Shown here piece by piece: positions 11,766 to 23,902 of a stretch of DNA of 64,000 bases. Each line of letters begins with the position of its first letter. Positions within the stretch are counted from its first letter, which is position 1. Below the pieces are notes generated by a model. It made no database searches. It saw nothing but the letters and a program-made list of their open reading frames with translations, and was not told the DNA's origin. The position numbers and the translations under genes are program-made. Location of the stretch: assembly GCF_000344685.1 (NCBI RefSeq), contig NW_006920415.1:516834-580833 (forward strand). The letters run 5' to 3'. This stretch comes from Gloeophyllum trabeum ATCC 11539. Lineage: Eukaryota > Basidiomycota > Agaricomycetes > Gloeophyllales > Gloeophyllaceae.

Positions 11766-14496
11766 CTAGAACAAGCCCAACAGGTCATCCGCAGGCTTCT
11801 GTGTCTGCACCGGCGATGCCACGCTAGAACCCAGCGATGTCGGCGGAGCCGAGTTCACGGGTGAACCAAAGCCATTCTCGCCACCGAATGCGAGCCCTCC
11901 GAATGGGTTCTGCGGAGCCGAAGCTGCCCCGGTCGTCCCTCCTCCAAATATTGACACGAGATCGTCGAGAGGATTGGCGGAAGTTCCGGCTAAAAGGTTT
12001 GCTGCGGCTGGCGTCTGGGGAATGATGGTGGTCGCAGCCAAACCTGATGGTTGACTGTCCGAAGCAGGAACATCGTCGAAGTCCAATAGGTTTTCTGATT
12101 GTTGACCTGCCGCGACGGTCTGAAGGGCTTTCTGGGTGGCGAGCCGATCGTCCACAAGGCTAGGGTGGCATATCAGTATCAGGAGCTATCCATATGCTGA
12201 TGCAATAGGAGAGGGAAGACAAATGATAGATGGACAAAAATACGTACTCTTGTCCCTTTCGCTGTACAGAGTCTGCGCCAACCCTCCCGCGTCCGATAAA
12301 TGTTTCCGCGGGCTTGTGGTAGACACTTGCTAATGTGCCTATCTCGGCCAGTAGCTCCTCCAACAGGACAGGTGATACGGTTGTCCTTGATAATGATATC
12401 GGAGGCCGCTGTGCGAGCACAACTCCCTAGAATTGGAAGTTCACGGCTCAAAGTCTTCGGACAGCACAACACGCGGAAGTTTACCTTCGCAGCAGCGGGA
12501 TCTGATGATAACAGCCGCCAGTAAATGTACGCACGGTCTCGGACATCGGGTGAATCGCAATCCTTCGTGGCTGTGTTCAATATTCGCTGCACCAGACCTT
12601 GGGACACGTCCGGCTTCTTCAAAAATAGCTTCACCACGGCAGTCAAGGTTTGCAGTTGCACCTATGCATTCATTCGGAACACGACTTCCATTCAGCTCTG
12701 GAGTATCAGCCAGGCTAGAAGCGCAGCTCACCGGATACGACTCCTCTGTGAACGTGTCCACGAACATGTTCAGGAGTTCGTCGGCGTTATCAATCCTGCT
12801 TGCATACTCGCCGATTATCCAAATGAGGGAGGCTTTCGCCTCGGGCTCGTCTAGCTCGTCCAGGTTGGCACATAGAGTGGGGATGATGCCCTCATACGTC
12901 GCGGGGTATTTTCGGAAAATGTCCTAAGCCATGTCAGCTGCTGATAACAACAGAACAGGAAGGAGAGCGGTACCTTCATGACCACCATGGCTTCTTGGAC
13001 GACATAGCTTACCCGGGTGGCAATGAGGTCCAGTAGAACATTCACGCAACGCTCTGCCGCGGAGTCGATTTTGATGGCGGTCTGCCCAATAGCCTTGATA
13101 CTCTTTCGTACAAAGTCGACGTCGACCTCTGAAGCGTATCTGTTCCGCGTACATTAGCTCTCTAGTCTGTGCAACTTCTCGCAGAACCCACTCCTTCAGT
13201 TCACTCAGGAGAGCGTCCACATTATTGTCGTTTGCTAACCGGACCATGATATCCAGTTTCTCTACCTTGACGTACAGTGGGTCGTTGTATTTGCAGAAAA
13301 ATACGCGCATTTCATTCTGCAGCAGGTCTGATCTTTTCTGCAATAGGAGGTTGATATTTCGAAGGGCGACCCATTGGACCTCCGGGGGCGAAGACAGGAG
13401 CGTGACAAGTGGCGGGGCCATCTTGCGAATGAACTGCTTGCAAAGGTCTTCTCTCCGGATCCCTCGCATGTGGATCATGATAACCTTCGTCGCGTATAGT
13501 TCAGACGGATTCAACATATCATGTAGATGAGTCAGTTGGCGCACCTTGACGGCTGCAAAAACAACGCTCCCGTTGACATGCTGGAACTGGGGAATCACTC
13601 GTTCGCAGATATGCTCTCGTTCCTTTTCATCGTCCGTTTTATATCTGGCCAAGGCATCAAGAATGGCAATACGACCCCATTCTGAGCATTCGTTGAGAGC
13701 GATGAGTAATTTATTGAGGATGTTGGTAGTAACGTTGAATAGCGCGGGGTCGTCCGGGGAGTAATCGGGTTGAGAGGTGACGGAAGCATGAATGTCAGAC
13801 AGGGCTGCGACGGTATTTGCAACTACCTGATGACTATGAGGATATTCAGATCTATGGGGTGGAGGCCAAACTTACCATTGGGTTACTATCCGCAATCATG
13901 TCATGCAATTGCTCCAAAAATCCATTCTCCAAGACCAGCTCCGGCTTCAGATCATACAATTTTGCGACACACAGGGCAGCCGTCTTGCGGACATACGGAT
14001 TGTCATCTCGCAAGCACTTCTGTAGCGGGTCGCTAACGTAGTCGATGATCTTCTCCGCGCGCAGCATGCCCATTGTACGAATCGCCAGGGCGCGAACAAG
14101 GGGGTTGGGGTCATCCGAATCTTTCACGAAGGTGTTGACGGCGAGGATCACCAATTCGGGCTGTGTCTTCGCGTAGTTCATGAGGTACAGGTAAACTAAC
14201 TTCTTCTGCTCCAGATCATCCGTCTGCATGTTCTTCAAGACGTCGGGGAAGAGCCCGCTGACATCTTCAAGTATGTCAGATTCCCCTAATCAGAATGGGT
14301 GGACAGTTGCACGCACCTTTCCCCACCGTCATAGACGCTATGACACGCTTGATCGCATCCTTCCGCTTGTCTCTGTATTCACTATTGAGGTCTTGACTAA
14401 GCTCGTAGTTTTCACCTAGAGATATTATTCTGTTACCTGGAGCATGTAAAGGGGAAGATTCACTTTACCTTTTCGTGGTCCTGCCCGGAAGCTCAT
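11766..14496 (-). CDS. AP complex subunit beta (beta-adaptin, AP-1 type)
   Basis: Large subunit of a clathrin adaptor complex that sorts cargo at the trans-Golgi, endosomes or plasma membrane. The first exon (14469-14496) encodes MSFRAGPRK and is spliced across a ~53-nt intron to the exon beginning at 14415 ([17 protein letters not shown]). The trunk of HEAT/ARM-like helices is very well conserved, for example [66 protein letters not shown] and [14 protein letters not shown]. The C-terminal part is a Gly/Ser/Pro-rich linker with DLLDFDD-like and [12 protein letters not shown] motifs, ending DDLLGLF. Such acidic Leu/Phe motifs commonly bind clathrin. No appendage (ear) domain follows. The length, about 730 aa, fits fungal AP-1 beta (Apl2); AP-2 beta cannot be excluded. 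There are several introns of about 50-60 nt. Its promoter is shared with the divergent F-box gene at 14868. Confidence 0.92.
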
Positions 14497-14867
14497 CGGG
14501 TTAGAGACACTATGCGATTCAGGAGCAACTTGGGCGATGACCGATATGAGGCGCTCTTTACTACTATCAGGTCAACGTCCGCTCCCCAGGGAGGCAAAGT
14601 CAAGAACCACAAGGGAATAAGCACAGAAAGCGGAAGCTGTATGTTGGTGGCTAAAGCAGAGATGATCCGGAACGCGTTTCGAGCAGCGCGGCCGGACGAC
14701 TTGTATCCTGCTTTCATCTGTAGAACGTCCCGAGGACGATGCCTTTCGAGCGCATCTACTTGTTCTAAGTCTATTACCTCGCGAGCCATTAGGATCCATC
14801 TGAACCTATCAAGTGAAGTCTGAATATTGTTCTTGCGATCGATTTTGGATCGATTTGCAGCTCGAAG
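14497..14867. promoter_or_regulatory. Divergent promoter between adaptin and F-box genes
   Basis: 371 bp separate the start codons of the minus-strand adaptin gene and the plus-strand F-box gene. I see no gene here; it should hold both core promoters. Confidence 0.55.
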
Positions 14868-16811
14868 ATGCAGCGGACGAAATCCTCGGCCACAGAGACC
14901 TGCCTTGCATGCCCTGATATTATTCCGAATCTACTGCGACAGTTATTTGCTGCAAACGACTACATTTCTCTACTGTCCTGCGCGCTAGTGAATAGGACCT
15001 TCAGCGCTGTTTCCAGGAGATTCCTGTACTATCGAGTGGCTTTCGTCGGCAAAGAGGGTCATCACAGGACGCTGAAATTCAGGCTCGGTGACGATCGAAA
15101 GCTACGAATTAATGCTGAGGTTCGTATTGTCTACTGTGACGTCGTCTATGTCTTGCATTTGACGCGTTGGTCGTTTCTCGCCAAGCGACATTTCCAGTCA
15201 GCTCTGGCCTCGGGAAACGCTGTACATGTCAAGCACATGTATATTTCTGGTGCGTCTTCTGTATTGGAGAACGTGGCAATCATAGCCGAACCTGTTGGCT
15301 TTAACCAGGCTCGCACCTTCACCCCGCGTGCGACGCAATCCGATCCTTCCCGTCACTGCAGACGTTATCAGTCAACCCGGACTTTTCTGGTGATATCAGT
15401 CGATTCCTTAGAAGTCTCTCAGATGCTATCCACTCCTTACATCATACGTTACGTACGCTTGAAGTCTGGGAGAGCTGCTTCATCGAACAAGATTATTACA
15501 CGCCAGGCGGGATCAACAGCGTGAATACCATAACCGAGGATGACGAGGAGCAGGAGGATGATGCCGATATCCACGACAGCAGGGCGAATGCTGATGTCCT
15601 AATGGACATCTGCCCGGCAGACCTGAAGAGTCTCATCATCCATAATCCGAAGACGACGCTTTTGGCCAATTTACCAGGTTGGATAGACAGGCTCCGGGCT
15701 TCCGGCAAGTTATCAGAAATTGCATTAATTGTAAGTCTTGGTAGGCTGCCGACATGGATGGAAGCTCTGATAAGCCAATCGTCTCTGTATGTCAGGACAA
15801 TGCTGGACCTGTGACTCCGGCAATACTTTTGTCTTTGGTACCCACTCTCTCTATGATTCATATACAGAACCTTTCAGTGGGCCTTTCTTATTCGCTTACT
15901 GACACGAACCTATTCTCTGCACTCAATAGCTTGCACGAACTGAGGGAATTATCGGTATGCTACTACCTCGTGAGCTGAACTGGCTATCCGTCCCGCATTG
16001 TCGTTACAATCCTAGTTTCCAGCAACTCAACACGCCTTCTGTCCTCCCGAGCCTTCCCAATCTCCGTAACCTACGAGTAACTCATACGGGACCTCCGATC
16101 AGCACTATTCGGGAAGCTACTCTCTTCTCGAAATTCGTACGGAGGATCATACGGGATTCCCCAACCTTAGAAGAGATTGAGCTTCGCAGGGAAGGCTTCG
16201 ACCACAAGAGGGACCTTCAGCTATCGTGCACTAGTCCCCGACGGACACACACTTTATTCAAATCGTTCCGCGATCCTTCCCCATCCTTGACTCCGCTCAT
16301 CCTGCATCTAGCTACGGCGAGGCATTCTGTTAAAGTACTGAAGATGGCTGACTTCTTCGTGAATGCGAAGCACTTGGCTAAATTCTGCAAAGCCCGCGGA
16401 CAAGGGATAGAACATCTGGAGATCGGGATCGGAAGAGCGATTCTCCTCGGCCTGTCTCAGACGGTTGCCTCCCTTACGAACCTGAAACGGTTGCAACTGC
16501 GTGTAACTGGCGTGAGGCGAAAGCTGCTGAATGGTTGTCTCGAGGCATACGGAGAAAGTGTAGGACGTCCTTCTGAGCGTTGGATCGATCCCTTCGTGCG
16601 TAAACTTCCAGGCGGGCTATTCTGGCTAGATATCAATGGTAGAGAATGGGAAGTAAGTGACTGCGCTAACGCTCGTTATCCACTCCGAAACTAAAATGAC
16701 AAGATATCATGGGCATGTCCTTCCCCAGCTAAATCGAGGAGTCAAAGCGAGATACCTTCACCCACCAGGGTTGTCACCGAAATGCAGCGGAAGAAAGTGG
16801 TTTGGGAGTAG
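14868..16811 (+). CDS. F-box/LRR-like protein
   Basis: Model: 14868..15249, 15309..15730, 15796..15954, 16023..16652 and 16704..16811; 566 aa with all phases closing. Residues ~15-55 (DIIPNLLRQLFAAND, then ALVNRTFSAVSRRFLYYRV) fit an F-box, the Skp1-binding module of SCF ubiquitin ligases. The rest shows the irregular leucine-rich pattern common in Agaricomycete F-box proteins (LPSLPNLRNLRVTH, LKSLIIHNPK, ASLTNLKRLQLRV). The protein would act as a substrate receptor in an SCF complex; the substrate is unknown. The last intron (GTAAGT, CTAAC branch site) is well formed; if it is retained, the frame ends earlier at 16694. Residues ~220-235 are an acidic loop. The 3' end converges with the next F-box gene, about 100 bp apart. 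Confidence 0.75.
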
Positions 16812-16909
16812 TGGTAGTTGGCGATATAAGAGCTATCCGCAGTCGGCTATTGGTAATCTAGGGATGTTGTGAGCAGCTTTCTCTTGTACATGACCTTGCC
16901 TACATGTTT

Positions 16910-18710
16910 CTAGTCATCGTAGGAGAAACTGCGATCGATATCCGCCGCTTTCACTCTCCTCCCCGCAGGAACCACGTCGGGGACGGCCTTCCGAAGCATC
17001 GCCATGAGATCCTGAGACCCAGCAGGCGGTACCCAGTCGTGTATCTCTAGGCGGGCTATAGGGAGACCTACCCGTCTACGCTGCGATAATGAGTAGGCAA
17101 GATGCTTCAGCATATCCTCGTCCTTGAACGTATGTTCCCCGCTTTCTATGACGATCGTGTGTAGGATCGGTAGCGGCGTGCTGCGACCCAAGTCGGCTGG
17201 CGCTAGCATGACGCTAGTGCCAGTAATGTGATCCTGGTCGGTCTCGCATAACGCCCCAGCCAGGTCTATGGGCATGAATGCAACCTCGAATCTCCTCACG
17301 CCAGGGAAACAACCGAGCAACTCTACCCAGGCCTGACGCGAAGCTTGCCCAAGAATGAATCCTGGAATGCGTAGATGTTCGACATGATGTGCGAGAGGAA
17401 GCGCGGCACACGTCTTACTAGCGAGGTCCAGGCTACCCCGCCGCTGGGTACATTGCAGTGCCAAGTAGACGTGGGCGTCGTTGGCGTCAGTGCTTGTCTT
17501 TCCTTCGAACCTCACGGCGTGCCCGGAGAGCGTCAGATCCACACTTGCGATATTAACGGCGTCTGTACCAGTGACAGGTAGGATGGACTGGTAGAGTCTT
17601 TCGAAGCCGTCGATGCGGGTAGCTCTGCAGTATATGACCAGGCTGGTCGTCGCTGGAAAGGTAAGGTATTCCAGCATGGTTGTCATGTTCTCGCTAGGGA
17701 TACGGAGGTGCTCTCCGAGAAACAGATGAGTAAGCAGAGGAAGGTCCACCCTGGGATATCCGTGGTTCAGATCTGTATATCTCTCCTTCTCATTGAACAC
17801 AGTCCGCAGCTGGAGTTCTGTCAAGCGTGGAGACATGGAAAGGATATGGAGCATCTCCTCTGGGGTCGTCTTGCTGAGGACACTGTGAAGCCCAAGTTTG
17901 GTGAGGTCCTTGAAAAGAGGAGAAGTCCAGTCGCAGCTGAAGCCGCGTAGGGTTAAATGGTGTAGACGAGGTGCCCGTAATCCGAAGAAAGCGGTGGAAG
18001 GAGGGGGTAACTCGTGATTCAGCTTCTTCCTCATTTCCCAGGTTTCGAGTAGCGGAGCTTCGTCTGGAAGTTCTGCCATGACTTGATCGATGTCGAAACT
18101 CATCCCCGTGACCAAGAATTCCTTGACACGGCGGAAGTGAGTCATTACCAGGCGGGCGCTGTCCATACTTTCCGCGTCGTCCACATCCAGGGATACCCTT
18201 AATGGTATGACACCAGAGCGGCCTAGCACGGTAGATGACCATGTCGGATGCTTAGCACTGACGAAGTTCCAGAATTTAGGCTCGTCGAGGGCAACTGCCC
18301 TCCAATGTCGGCAGACACGGCTTAGCTTGACGATGCTCACTTGATCGAGACCTCCACCGTTAATTGCGACTGCAGCGAAAACGGATGCCAGAATCTCTGG
18401 AGGAAGATCGCCGATCGGGAAAGTACTCCATCTTGCGTTATTTTCTTCCACTTGAAGGTCGGGTCCTTGTGGGTTACCAGTGCTTGCCTCCGGGTAGGAC
18501 TCGGAGCTGTTTTCAGGATCTCCATTGGTAGATCTGTAAGGACTGGAAAACGTCCCAGAGTCATCCGATATATCCGATAAGTTGAAGTTTCGGGCATCTG
18601 AAGTGTCCCAGAGTCAGATCATACCACTCTAGTATGCGCATTGGTCTAACATTGATCCGTCGATAAAGCCACATACCGTCTCGTCGCCACGGAGCCATTC
18701 GAGGCATCAT
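16910..18710 (-). CDS. F-box protein, paralog 1
   Basis: Model: complement of 16910..18597 and 18677..18710, 573 aa. The 34-nt first exon encodes MMPRMAPWRRD and its junction creates Asp (G|AT). The open frame alone lacks an ATG upstream of the F-box, so the short first exon is needed. A Ser/Asp-rich N-terminal tail is followed by a clear F-box: PIGDLPPEILASVF, LSRVCRHWRAVALDEPKFW. The C-terminal ~400 residues are an LRR-like array (APRLHHLTLRGF, MSPRLTELQLRTVF). It is expected to be an SCF substrate receptor. It is a close paralog of the gene at 23903-25656: same exon plan, same strand, and similarity that continues into the upstream DNA. Confidence 0.82.
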
Positions 18711-19271
18711 TCTTGCAAGTGTCCTTAGATTACTAGGCCCTCACGTCGGTTGAACGGCCAGATAATACTCACTCCTACTTATATAGGTCGACGCAGAAGA
18801 TGACGTCGAAGGGAGCGCTCATGATCAGGAGTTCGAAGCGTATAACAGCTGATTGCAGAACGATAGACGCACCTAATATTTTTACTGCTGGGGCGCCTGC
18901 CAATCAAAACCGCCTAATGCAGAAGAAGGGGAGCGCGTGGCAGCCGCCACTCCACTTTTGTCGGGGTAAGCTGGGCGCTAATGCGCTCGATTGCCCTCGA
19001 ACGAGTAACTGACGGCTTTCTAAGCCGACTTCTCACCTTTTATGGCCATTTTGTGGTTGTTTGGCTTTGGATTAAAGCAGGAATTTCAAGTGCGTCTATC
19101 GTTCTGCAATCCGCTGAAATATGAACGCCACAATCTGGCCTGATGCCTGAGGAATCGACGACTACGAATCGCTACGTCCGAATAGCTTGTGAGCACCAGG
19201 ATATCAGTGACAACATGCATACAAGTCCAAGGAGCATCCAACAACACTCCGGCCACGACATATGGTCGTAG
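18711..19271. other. Upstream region of F-box paralog 1
   Basis: Parts of this match the region upstream of paralog 2. For example GACGTCGAAGGGAGCGCTCA near 18805 corresponds to GACGTCGAGGGAAGCGCTCA near 25778. The promoter was therefore part of the duplicated unit. I see no additional gene. Confidence 0.6.
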
Positions 19272-19279
19272 TTGGCGAG

Positions 19280-19873
19280 GTCAGTCGTTCACAGTCTAGG
19301 CTTTGCACAGAGCAAAAACCGAGGAACGAAAAATATCGGCGAGCGCCTCATGCCTGCCATCCATGGTCGCGTGAAGGTCTTCCATTCGGCCACTGCAACT
19401 TACTTCTCACCCAGTGAGCTCGCTGGCGCTGGCGGGATGCATCGGGAATGGATCCGATGTACTCCGCAAAGGCGAAATGGATACGAACGATACGACACCG
19501 TTCTCGTTTCGTTAGATCCCGCTGAGGAGGGGATGAAAGGGATGGTTGTTGGTCGGGTGCGTGCATTCAAGTCGGTTGAGCACAACCGGGACAGCTACCC
19601 CTGTACTCTCGTTGAGCGGTTTGTGCGTAGGCACGACCGTCCTGACCCGTCTACCCGAGTATGGGTTGTTGAACCTGAGATTATCAATGGTTCTCGTGTG
19701 CTTCTGTTGTCCATACTGATGCAATTGTGCATGGTGTCCATTTGATTGGTTTGTACGATGAAGACTATATTCCTCTCGGTTTCCACTTCTCCTACACCCT
19801 TGATGCGTTCAAAGCATTTTATGTCAATGAATACGTCGATTATCATTCACATGAATGTATTAGTCAGCGATAA
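19280..19873 (+). pseudogene. Plavaka-type transposase C-terminal relic
   Basis: The reading frame from 19280 encodes segments typical of the C-terminus of Plavaka (KDZ/CACTA-like) transposases of basidiomycetes: KVFHSATATYFSPSELAG, GGMHREWIR, YERYDTVLV, YPCTLVERF, TRVWVVEPE. After about 19711 the protein continues in a different frame as HTDAIVHGVHLIGLYDE, then LGFHFSYTLDAFKAFYVN, up to a stop at 19871-19873. That tail is the family's usual end. A single frameshift therefore breaks the gene, and the N-terminal catalytic part and terminal repeats are missing. It is a dead remnant lying between the two F-box paralogs and beside the FunK1 gene. Confidence 0.78.
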
Positions 19874-20757
19874 GACATTCAAACCAGTGGCCCTGGTATG
19901 TACAGCGGCATTCTTAGCATCATACTGCTCTAAATTTAATCATCTTGAATGTCTTAGCCAGGACGCTAAGACGCTCTACGCTTAAGATGGTAAGGACATT
20001 TCCGGGATGGGCGATGCGTGTCCGCTGCAGATACTTCTAGAGCTCCATCATGCGCAGTGGACGCGTGTAATTTACTGTTCTATTCTTCCGCTTCTTTTGG
20101 AGGTGGAACTGATATGGCAGAAAATGTGGCATTACCGGACTCTCTCTGACGGCGTAATTGCCTGCGTCAGCATCCACGTGGTCATCTCGTGAAAGATCGA
20201 AGTCTGAGAGCACAAACAAAACTCAATAGGGAAGACGGCTGTCCTTTCGAAGTTTGGCCTAGAGATTGAGGACACTGTGGCAATTGTGGCCCCCGGCATT
20301 GGGTAGGCACAGCGATCAGATCCAAGAAGCGGATGTATCCGCTGCTTCCGCAATCTTCATCGTCCAAGGCTCCGCTCGTTTTCCAGCATAGTCTGTCCAA
20401 CGATTAGCGTTCTACAGTTTCTACAGCACCCTCTTGGAGATAAAAAATTGGAGGTCAATACATGAGAATACCTCGCCCGGGGGCCAGTTCTGGATCTCAT
20501 TTTGTTCCCAAACACTGCCAGGATACTGCATCTGAGATGTGGCACCCAGCCGTCGTGGAAGCTGGCATAGTCAGGACAATGGCAATGTGGCAGAATGTGG
20601 CTCTCGGCAGAAGCTCGGCACGAACGGAAGCTCATGCACGTGATAAGTTCGTTCACGACGCGGTGGTCCTCAGCCTCCACAACGCTCACTCGAGCCACGC
20701 GACCAAAGGTATAAAAGGTACGGTTCTGACTGAGACCCCGTATCAAATAGGCTCACA
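19874..20757. other. Intergenic region upstream of the FunK1 gene
   Basis: It follows the transposase relic and leads into the FunK1 promoter. Open frames on both strands (for example 20357-20746 minus) show no family resemblance. Confidence 0.5.
20710..20718 (+). promoter_or_regulatory. TATA box of the FunK1 gene
   Basis: TATAAAAGG lies 40-48 bp upstream of the ATG at 20758, implying a very short leader. Confidence 0.55.
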
Positions 20758-23507
20758 ATGTCCGATACTCGCCCAGAACTTGACGTGTCTCCTCAGACTT
20801 CGTCACACTCGCCTCGCAAAGCTGGGCGGAACTCTACCAAACCGTTCGGTGCCACGATCGACGAGGTGGCAAAAGCGCGCAAGGATATAGCCGTGGAGAT
20901 GTCTGGATACTTTGTGGGTCCTATGCCGGTGAACGAGTTTCTTGCCGAGTTCCTACCGCTCCCCGCTGGAGTCCATGAGGACGAGTCCGAACTTGCCAAA
21001 GTTTTTGGAGCCATGAAGAAAGCAACTGGGGAGAAGCGTCAGAAGAAAACGCAGACCTCAAGTGTAAGTCAAGGTAATATGACGAGCAAGGAGTTGCCGC
21101 CGACGGCGCCTGCCAAGGCTGGGGAGACCAATTTGAGGGGAGAATCCACTGGGGACACCGCCGGAGGTGGAATGAACCACAAAGCGGAGACTTTGTCTCG
21201 AGCCAAGGGCGCCTTCCCCACGAATGAACAGTCGCAAGACGTCGTGCCTGCTACCCCCGTCCCACGGGGCAAGGAGGCCAAAATGTGGCCCGAATTTGTG
21301 GGTCCTATCCGTCTCGAGTAAATTCCAGCTAATCGCTATTTCTGTAGTTATCCTGCGTACAACCTTGTATTGATGGAAAGCGCGTTGACCGCTTTCCTGG
21401 TCTCCGATTCTGCGACACGTCGCACAAGCACGACCCTCAAGACGAGAACGAGTTCCAGCCTGATATCAGTGTTTATACCGACAGGGACCCTGTGGATCTT
21501 GACAGGACGTGCTGGGAACGTGTGCAGCTAGTCATCGAGCTGAAAGCGGAGACTAAGGATGACCCATTCGTCGACATCGTCAAACCAGGAGGGTGCGACG
21601 GAGATGATACTATATCCGGATCTGCTAATTCGCAGACTGTTGTAAATGGCCTAGAACCCGCCCGATTCTCAGGATTCTCTGGTGAACTGCTCAGTCGCTC
21701 CGAGTCTTACAACAAGACGAGTGGAGAGCCCAATCCCTATCCATTTGAGCGGAATAGCAATGAGGGCATACGGAATCGGGCTCAGCTGGTTCAGTACGCG
21801 AGTATGATGTGGGCTAATCAGCCGCGCGTATTCCTCTTCCAGGTAATCCTCTTCAAAGACTGTGCTCGCTTGCTGCGATACGACCGTGCCGGTGCCATCG
21901 TTTCGGAACAATTCCACTACCAGAATACCCCCTATCTGGCGCAATTCCTGTCTAGGTTCAATATCATGCCTCATACACAGCGCGGGGAAGATCCCACAGT
22001 CACCCGTGCTACTGATGATGAAGCAGATCGCGCCACGACGATCCTGGACAAAGACGATATCGAGCAAAACAAGCCTATGCTGAAGATCATAGTAAACGAC
22101 AAGACCGGCGACAAGGAGTTGATTGTCTCCAAGCGTCGGTTTATCTATCCCACCGCCATCGGCCGAGGTACTCGCTGCTACGTCGCGGCCGACTTGAACA
22201 CCGGAAAGCGCGTCTTTCTCAAAGACTCGTGGCGCTATGACGTCGAGCGGATGCAACAGGAAGGAGATATCTACGAGCTGTTGAATGAGAAGGGGGTCTC
22301 GAACATTGCGAAGGTCGTTTACCATGGAGATGTTAAGGACCAGGAGGGGCGGACAGATCAAAGGTCTATCACAGCGCCCTACGCCGGGAGGAGCTGGGCT
22401 CTCAGGACCCGAACACTGGTACAGCATCGGCATTATCGTATTGTCCTCGATAAAGTGGGGAAACCGCTCACTGAAGCGCCATCCTCGAGGTCTATTATCA
22501 AAGGGATTCTTGATGCGCTTATAGGTGCGTTAGTTGAGGTCGTTACCCCACTATACTCATGAACTAATGGTCCGATAGCCCACAAAGAAGCCTGCGAAAA
22601 AGCCGATATCTTGCACCGGGATCTCAGTCCTGGAAATATTATAATGATAAGCAATGATAGCGCGATCCTAATCGACTGGGATCTGTCAAGGTCATTACAA
22701 TCGTTGGAGGAGGAGAACGCTCGGGTGCGAGACCGTACGGTAGGCAGAATTTGATAACGAATCATTTGGATTGCTGCTTAGTCTTAATACTTGAAGGGCA
22801 CTTGGCAATATATCTCGCACGCTCTACTACGAGACCCACTTAAAGCACATACCCGCGGGGACGATCTCGAATCTTCATACTGGATCCTACTCTGGACGTG
22901 TCTCCATCACATCAGGTCCAATCTAGCCCAACCTGAACTATACGGTATAATGCGGGCCGTATTCGACGAATGCGAGTGGGACTATCGCTCGAACTACTAC
23001 ACGGGGGGGAAGGCAAAGAAACTGCTCCTGCTCAGTGAGGAGTACATTCAGGATCTTACCTTTGCAGGAGCACCTATGCTTGACATTCTGCTCTACCATC
23101 TTCGGGTCGTCTTCCGCGAATATGTTCAATATGTCATCAACTACACAGACGCGAGGAATCTGCGCAAGTTGCAGGAGCGTCTTTCAGGTGGCCATGGTGA
23201 CTCAAGAACCGCGGTGCAGAACAATGGTGTGCCAGTGCCCGAGACCTTGCGGAACTCTGACAGAGTGATCCAGCTCTTCGCAACAGCGTACAACACTCCT
23301 GGCTGGCCGGAGAATGATAGAGTGGACGACCAGATTCCGAAAGTACGCTGGTCAAAGTCGATTCATACAAACTCGAAGAAGCGATCATATGATTGGGAGA
23401 GTCACTCTGAATCCCAGGCCTCCGCGAAGAGTCAACGCCAAGGCTATCGTACCGAAGCTGGCCCCTCTTACCGAAATCAGCTCGTGGTGCTTCCTGAAGA
23501 TGAGTGA
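20758..23507 (+). CDS. FunK1-family protein kinase
   Basis: Fungus-specific kinase-like family, strongly expanded in Agaricomycetes. Model: 20758..21297, 21348..22524, 22579..22739 and 22797..23507; 862 aa with all phases closing. The N-terminal ~180 residues are polar and probably disordered. The FunK1 N-lobe region follows (CWERVQLVIELKAE, RVFLFQVILF, ARLLRYDRAGAIVSEQF). The C-lobe carries the catalytic loop HRDLSPGN (His585-Arg586-Asp587) and IDWDLS in place of DFG (Asp605-Trp-Asp607), the usual FunK1 form. GTWQYISHALL, the activation-segment equivalent, begins exactly at the last exon. The C-terminal tail is basic and Ser-rich. It could phosphorylate proteins in the cytosol or nucleus; targets are unknown. 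Alternative donors after residue 180 would give implausibly short introns. Confidence 0.88.
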
Positions 23508-23902
23508 TTGACGTTTCATCCTAAATGGGGCTTGTACTTGTTGACATCTTGTATTGCTTGTATTTCTTCACATTTATGTTTACGTATTTAGCCCCGTGTC
23601 CGGACGTGGACAATCCATGTCCTGCGGCAACTTTGCGGCGCCGAGGGACTCCAACGCATCGTACATAGGCCCGAACCAAGCGAAGGTATGGCACCGTCAT
23701 GGCCCTCATGGGTGATGCTAGAGTTCCATTATGTGAACTGGAAGTGTTGACGGAGATCGTTCATGCGCATGGTTCTCCTATGATGACTAGAAACACGTAT
23801 ATCAAGTAGTGTAAGAGAGAATTTGCCCACAACATGCTTTGGAAACTCGGATAGACTAATGATTGAGATCCTCGTCGTCCTTCTGCCACATCAACAGTAT
23901 TG
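23508..23902. other. Convergent 3' region between FunK1 and F-box paralog 2
   Basis: Nothing gene-like is visible; it holds the 3' untranslated regions of both genes. Confidence 0.5.

Noticed and set aside
21318..21347. A 30-nt intron in the FunK1 gene (GTAAAT donor)
   Set aside because: Too short; a GTGGGT donor at 21298 gives a 50-nt intron with a proper branch site and the same reading frame downstream.
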